Part shown: piece by piece, positions 30,693-32,623 of the stretch
How positions within the stretch are numbered: position 1 is the first letter of the stretch
Layout: the number at the start of each line of letters is the position of its first letter
NCBI GenBank assembly: GCA_036491435.1
Contig: DASXBZ010000020.1
Location: 1 to 32,623 of the forward strand
DNA from: Bog-473 sp036491435
GTDB taxonomy: Bacteria; Actinomycetota; Acidimicrobiia; Acidimicrobiales; RAAP-2
Direction of reading: 5' to 3'
DNA: 32,623 bases
Translations under genes and position numbers: made by a program
The notes under the pieces: generated by a model
The model's input: the letters and a program-made list of their open reading frames with translations, nothing else
What the model was told of the DNA's origin: nothing
Database searches by the model: none

Positions 30693-30735
30693 GAGGAAGC
30701 CCGCAAGAGGACTTTCGTCACTTCTTGCGCGTGAC

Positions 30736-32613
30736 TTAAGTGCCGAAGCTGCCGCTGACAGACGGTGGCTGGGCACCGGGCGAGACCGGGGCCTGGCCGT
30801 CCTGCTGGGCCATGATCGCCGCCTCGACGATCTGCTGGTCCGTCGGGTCCATGGTCAACGGCCCGCCCGGAACCGGGACCTGCCACACGTGCAGCATCTC
30901 GGGCGTCATGAGCGGGTTCTCACCCGATGGGCAGACGCCGTGCGTCTGGAACCCCGAGATCAAGCCACTCGGCCCTCCGGTGCACAGGTTGGTGTGCGCG
31001 TGCCACTGAGTGAGGCAGCCGCCGGGCATGGGACCATCGTCTCCCACCGACGGCGTCAGGTACATCGCCGCCACTAGTACGGGGCCGTAGGGGGTGAACG
31101 CGTAGACCAGCGACTGCACGTGGTTTGGGTCGAGGACGTCGTTACTGCGCATGTACGAGAAGTTCAGGTAGTGCACGACCGGGTAGCGCGTGTCGGTGAT
31201 CGGCGCGTACCCGGCCGCCGTGGCGGCGCTGAGGTCCTTGTACTTCGCCACCGCCGAGCTCGTCGACTGCACCAGGGACATGGCCGCTTCCGTCTGGGCG
31301 CCCGTCGGCGCCGTCGTGCAGCTCGGTGTCTGCATGGCGTGGCCCTTCTCGGTGTCGTTGAACACTGTGGTCAACACCGACACTTCCGCGGCGGGCAACG
31401 CCGGCCCGGTGTAGTGCCAGCTCGGATCCACCTGGCCGTTCATCCCGGGCATCTCCAAATGTCCGCTCTTGTGCGAGCTGCTCGAGGTCCTCGCGCCCAT
31501 CGCCATGCCGGCCATCGCCGAGCCACCCGACGGCGTGGAGCTGCCCGAGGCGGAGGCCGATGCGGCGGCGATCGGGTAGGTCGAGCTGATCAGCAACACC
31601 GCGAGCGCCACCGCCGAGCTGGCCACGCCCGCAACGGGATGCCGTTGCATCAGCACGCGCCCGGGCGAACGGGCGGGCACCGTGTGCAGTGTCGGCACCA
31701 TGGCGAAGGCGAGCAGCGCCACGAGCGGCGCCGTGTTGGGGTCCGTTCCCATCCCGGTAAGGACACCGCCGAACGCCATGCCGGTGACCCAGAACAGAGC
31801 CTGGACGACGACCCCCGCCACGAGGTACGGCCGCGGGCGGCGGCTCAGCAAGGGCCCCGCTGCGATCACCAAGGACACGCCCGCTAGCAGCCACGCCAAC
31901 GCGGAGCCGCTCTGGGGGAGGGCGTTGGCGATCGACCCGTCGAAGTGCGCGAACCACGCCGGCTGTCCGCTGCCCGCCGTCGCACTGACCTGCGACGCGA
32001 TGGCGCCGTTGGCGCGGTTGGCCGGGAAGAGCCAGAGCACCGCAGAGAGCGCCCAGAAGCCCGACCACGCGATCAGTGGCGCGCCTGCGCCCAATGGCCC
32101 GGTCGCGGCGGCTGAAGACGCAATGCCGGGCGCAACCTCTTCGGAAGCCCGGGTCTCGGTGGGCCACACGAGCAATCCAATCAGCGGGTACAGGACGACG
32201 GCTCCCGGCGCACCGGTCAAGGGAGACGCGGTGCCGGTGAGCAACATGCCGAATCCCTCGCCGAACCACCAGACGCCGAACGCCCAGATCGCCATGGCCA
32301 CGATGGCCGGCTTGACGGTGCGGCGGAAGAGCATGCCCACCCCGATGGCGAGCTGGAGCGCGCCGAACAAGAAGTTCCACATTCCGGCATCCGGGCGGAT
32401 GAAGTGCGCCAGGTTCGTGATGGACCACGCCACGGGCGCCGGCTGGCCATGGGCCATCGGCAGCATCATGTCGTTGACGAGGCCCGCGCCGAACATCCGC
32501 GGCTGGAACTGCAACGCTGCATCGAGGATCCAGACGCAGCCCAGCGCGATCTGCACGACTCGTGCCCGGTGCTCTCGACGTGCCGCCGCGGTCATCGGTT
32601 CGTCCGCGATCAC
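30736..32613 (-). CDS. Large polytopic protein with duplicated membrane unit and Met/His/Cys-rich external domain
   Basis: I do not recognise this protein of about 625 residues by name. The first 350 residues hold 8-9 TM segments built as two repeats: WILDAALQFQP...GQPAP...FGMLLTG...GLLVWPT and WALSAVLWLFP...GQPAW...FGGVLTG...FAMVPT. A Met/His-rich linker follows (SAMAGMAMGARTSSSSHKSG). The external C-terminal domain has AATAAGYAPITDTRYPVVHY, DPNHVQSLVYAF, and WHAH between C533 and C544, with C432 and C561 in addition. Metal binding, perhaps copper, is suggested but unproven. The start is unsure: GTG at 32613 or ATG at 32595; the frame is open to the window edge, so the gene could also begin further upstream. 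Confidence 0.82.
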   Translation of the reverse strand: MIADEPMTAAARREHRARVVQIALGCVWILDAALQFQPRMFGAGLVNDMMLPMAHGQPAPVAWSITNLAHFIRPDAGMWNFLFGALQLAIGVGMLFRRTVKPAIVAMAIWAFGVWWFGEGFGMLLTGTASPLTGAPGAVVLYPLIGLLVWPTETRASEEVAPGIASSAAATGPLGAGAPLIAWSGFWALSAVLWLFPANRANGAIASQVSATAGSGQPAWFAHFDGSIANALPQSGSALAWLLAGVSLVIAAGPLLSRRPRPYLVAGVVVQALFWVTGMAFGGVLTGMGTDPNTAPLVALLAFAMVPTLHTVPARSPGRVLMQRHPVAGVASSAVALAVLLISSTYPIAAASASASGSSTPSGGSAMAGMAMGARTSSSSHKSGHLEMPGMNGQVDPSWHYTGPALPAAEVSVLTTVFNDTEKGHAMQTPSCTTAPTGAQTEAAMSLVQSTSSAVAKYKDLSAATAAGYAPITDTRYPVVHYLNFSYMRSNDVLDPNHVQSLVYAFTPYGPVLVAAMYLTPSVGDDGPMPGGCLTQWHAHTNLCTGGPSGLISGFQTHGVCPSGENPLMTPEMLHVWQVPVPGGPLTMDPTDQQIVEAAIMAQQDGQAPVSPGAQPPSVSGSFGT

Positions 32614-32623
32614 GGCGTTGCGG

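Noticed and set aside
1..32623. CRISPR arrays, insertion sequences, transposase or integrase genes
   Set aside because: No regularly spaced repeats, no transposase or integrase motifs and no terminal inverted repeats with target duplications were seen on reading both strands.

Overview
The window is high-GC, densely coded chromosomal DNA. It fits an actinobacterium, and my best guess is the Acidimicrobiia or a nearby lineage. The reasons are a CIRCE-controlled hrcA next to lepA and rpsT, a PAC2-family protein, an F420-type LLM oxidoreductase, a SigG-like sigma factor carrying a SnoaL-like tail, a FolP2-like pterin-binding protein, a DppC-DppD fusion, and many GTG starts. A -10 motif of the form TANNNT sits only 6-10 nt before several start codons, which suggests leaderless transcription. 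I ran no taxonomic search, so the lineage is inferred.

Positions 1-10.5 kb hold housekeeping genes mixed with small stress or detoxification genes. They are hrcA (5' end only) with a CIRCE operator, lepA, divergent rpsT, a PNPOx-like flavoprotein, a VOC protein overlapping a methyltransferase, an SRPBCC protein divergent from an SDR, an ECF sigma factor coupled to a STAS protein, and an APH(6)-like kinase. These are followed by an overlapping minus-strand operon: thioredoxin-TPR protein, FolP2-like protein, holA.

Positions 10.6-18.1 kb hold a plus-strand operon (APH-fold phosphotransferase, PAC2 protein, LLM oxidoreductase), then leuS followed by a 14-TM MFS exporter on the minus strand, then tRNA-Ala(GGC).

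Positions 18.1-27.8 kb look more accessory. A degenerate copy of the 3' half of the tRNA lies 1,024 bp downstream of the tRNA, and an unrecognised duplicated-domain protein lies between the two copies. Next come a TauD-type dioxygenase, a complete peptide ABC importer (DppB, fused DppC-DppD, OppF, substrate-binding protein) and a divergent DUF885 peptidase. Together these would import and hydrolyse peptides.

Positions 27.8-32.6 kb are a minus-strand envelope gene cluster: a large polytopic protein with a duplicated membrane domain and a Met/His/Cys-rich external domain, a 58-residue membrane protein, a two-TM protein with a Cys pair, a membrane-anchored thioredoxin-like DUF929 protein with CPYC, VKOR, and a small hypothetical protein. 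VKOR plus DUF929 make a plausible extracytoplasmic disulfide-forming pair, and their neighbours carry cysteines predicted to lie outside the membrane. A palindrome close to the DosR/DevR box lies inside this cluster. It is the best candidate here for an undescribed system.
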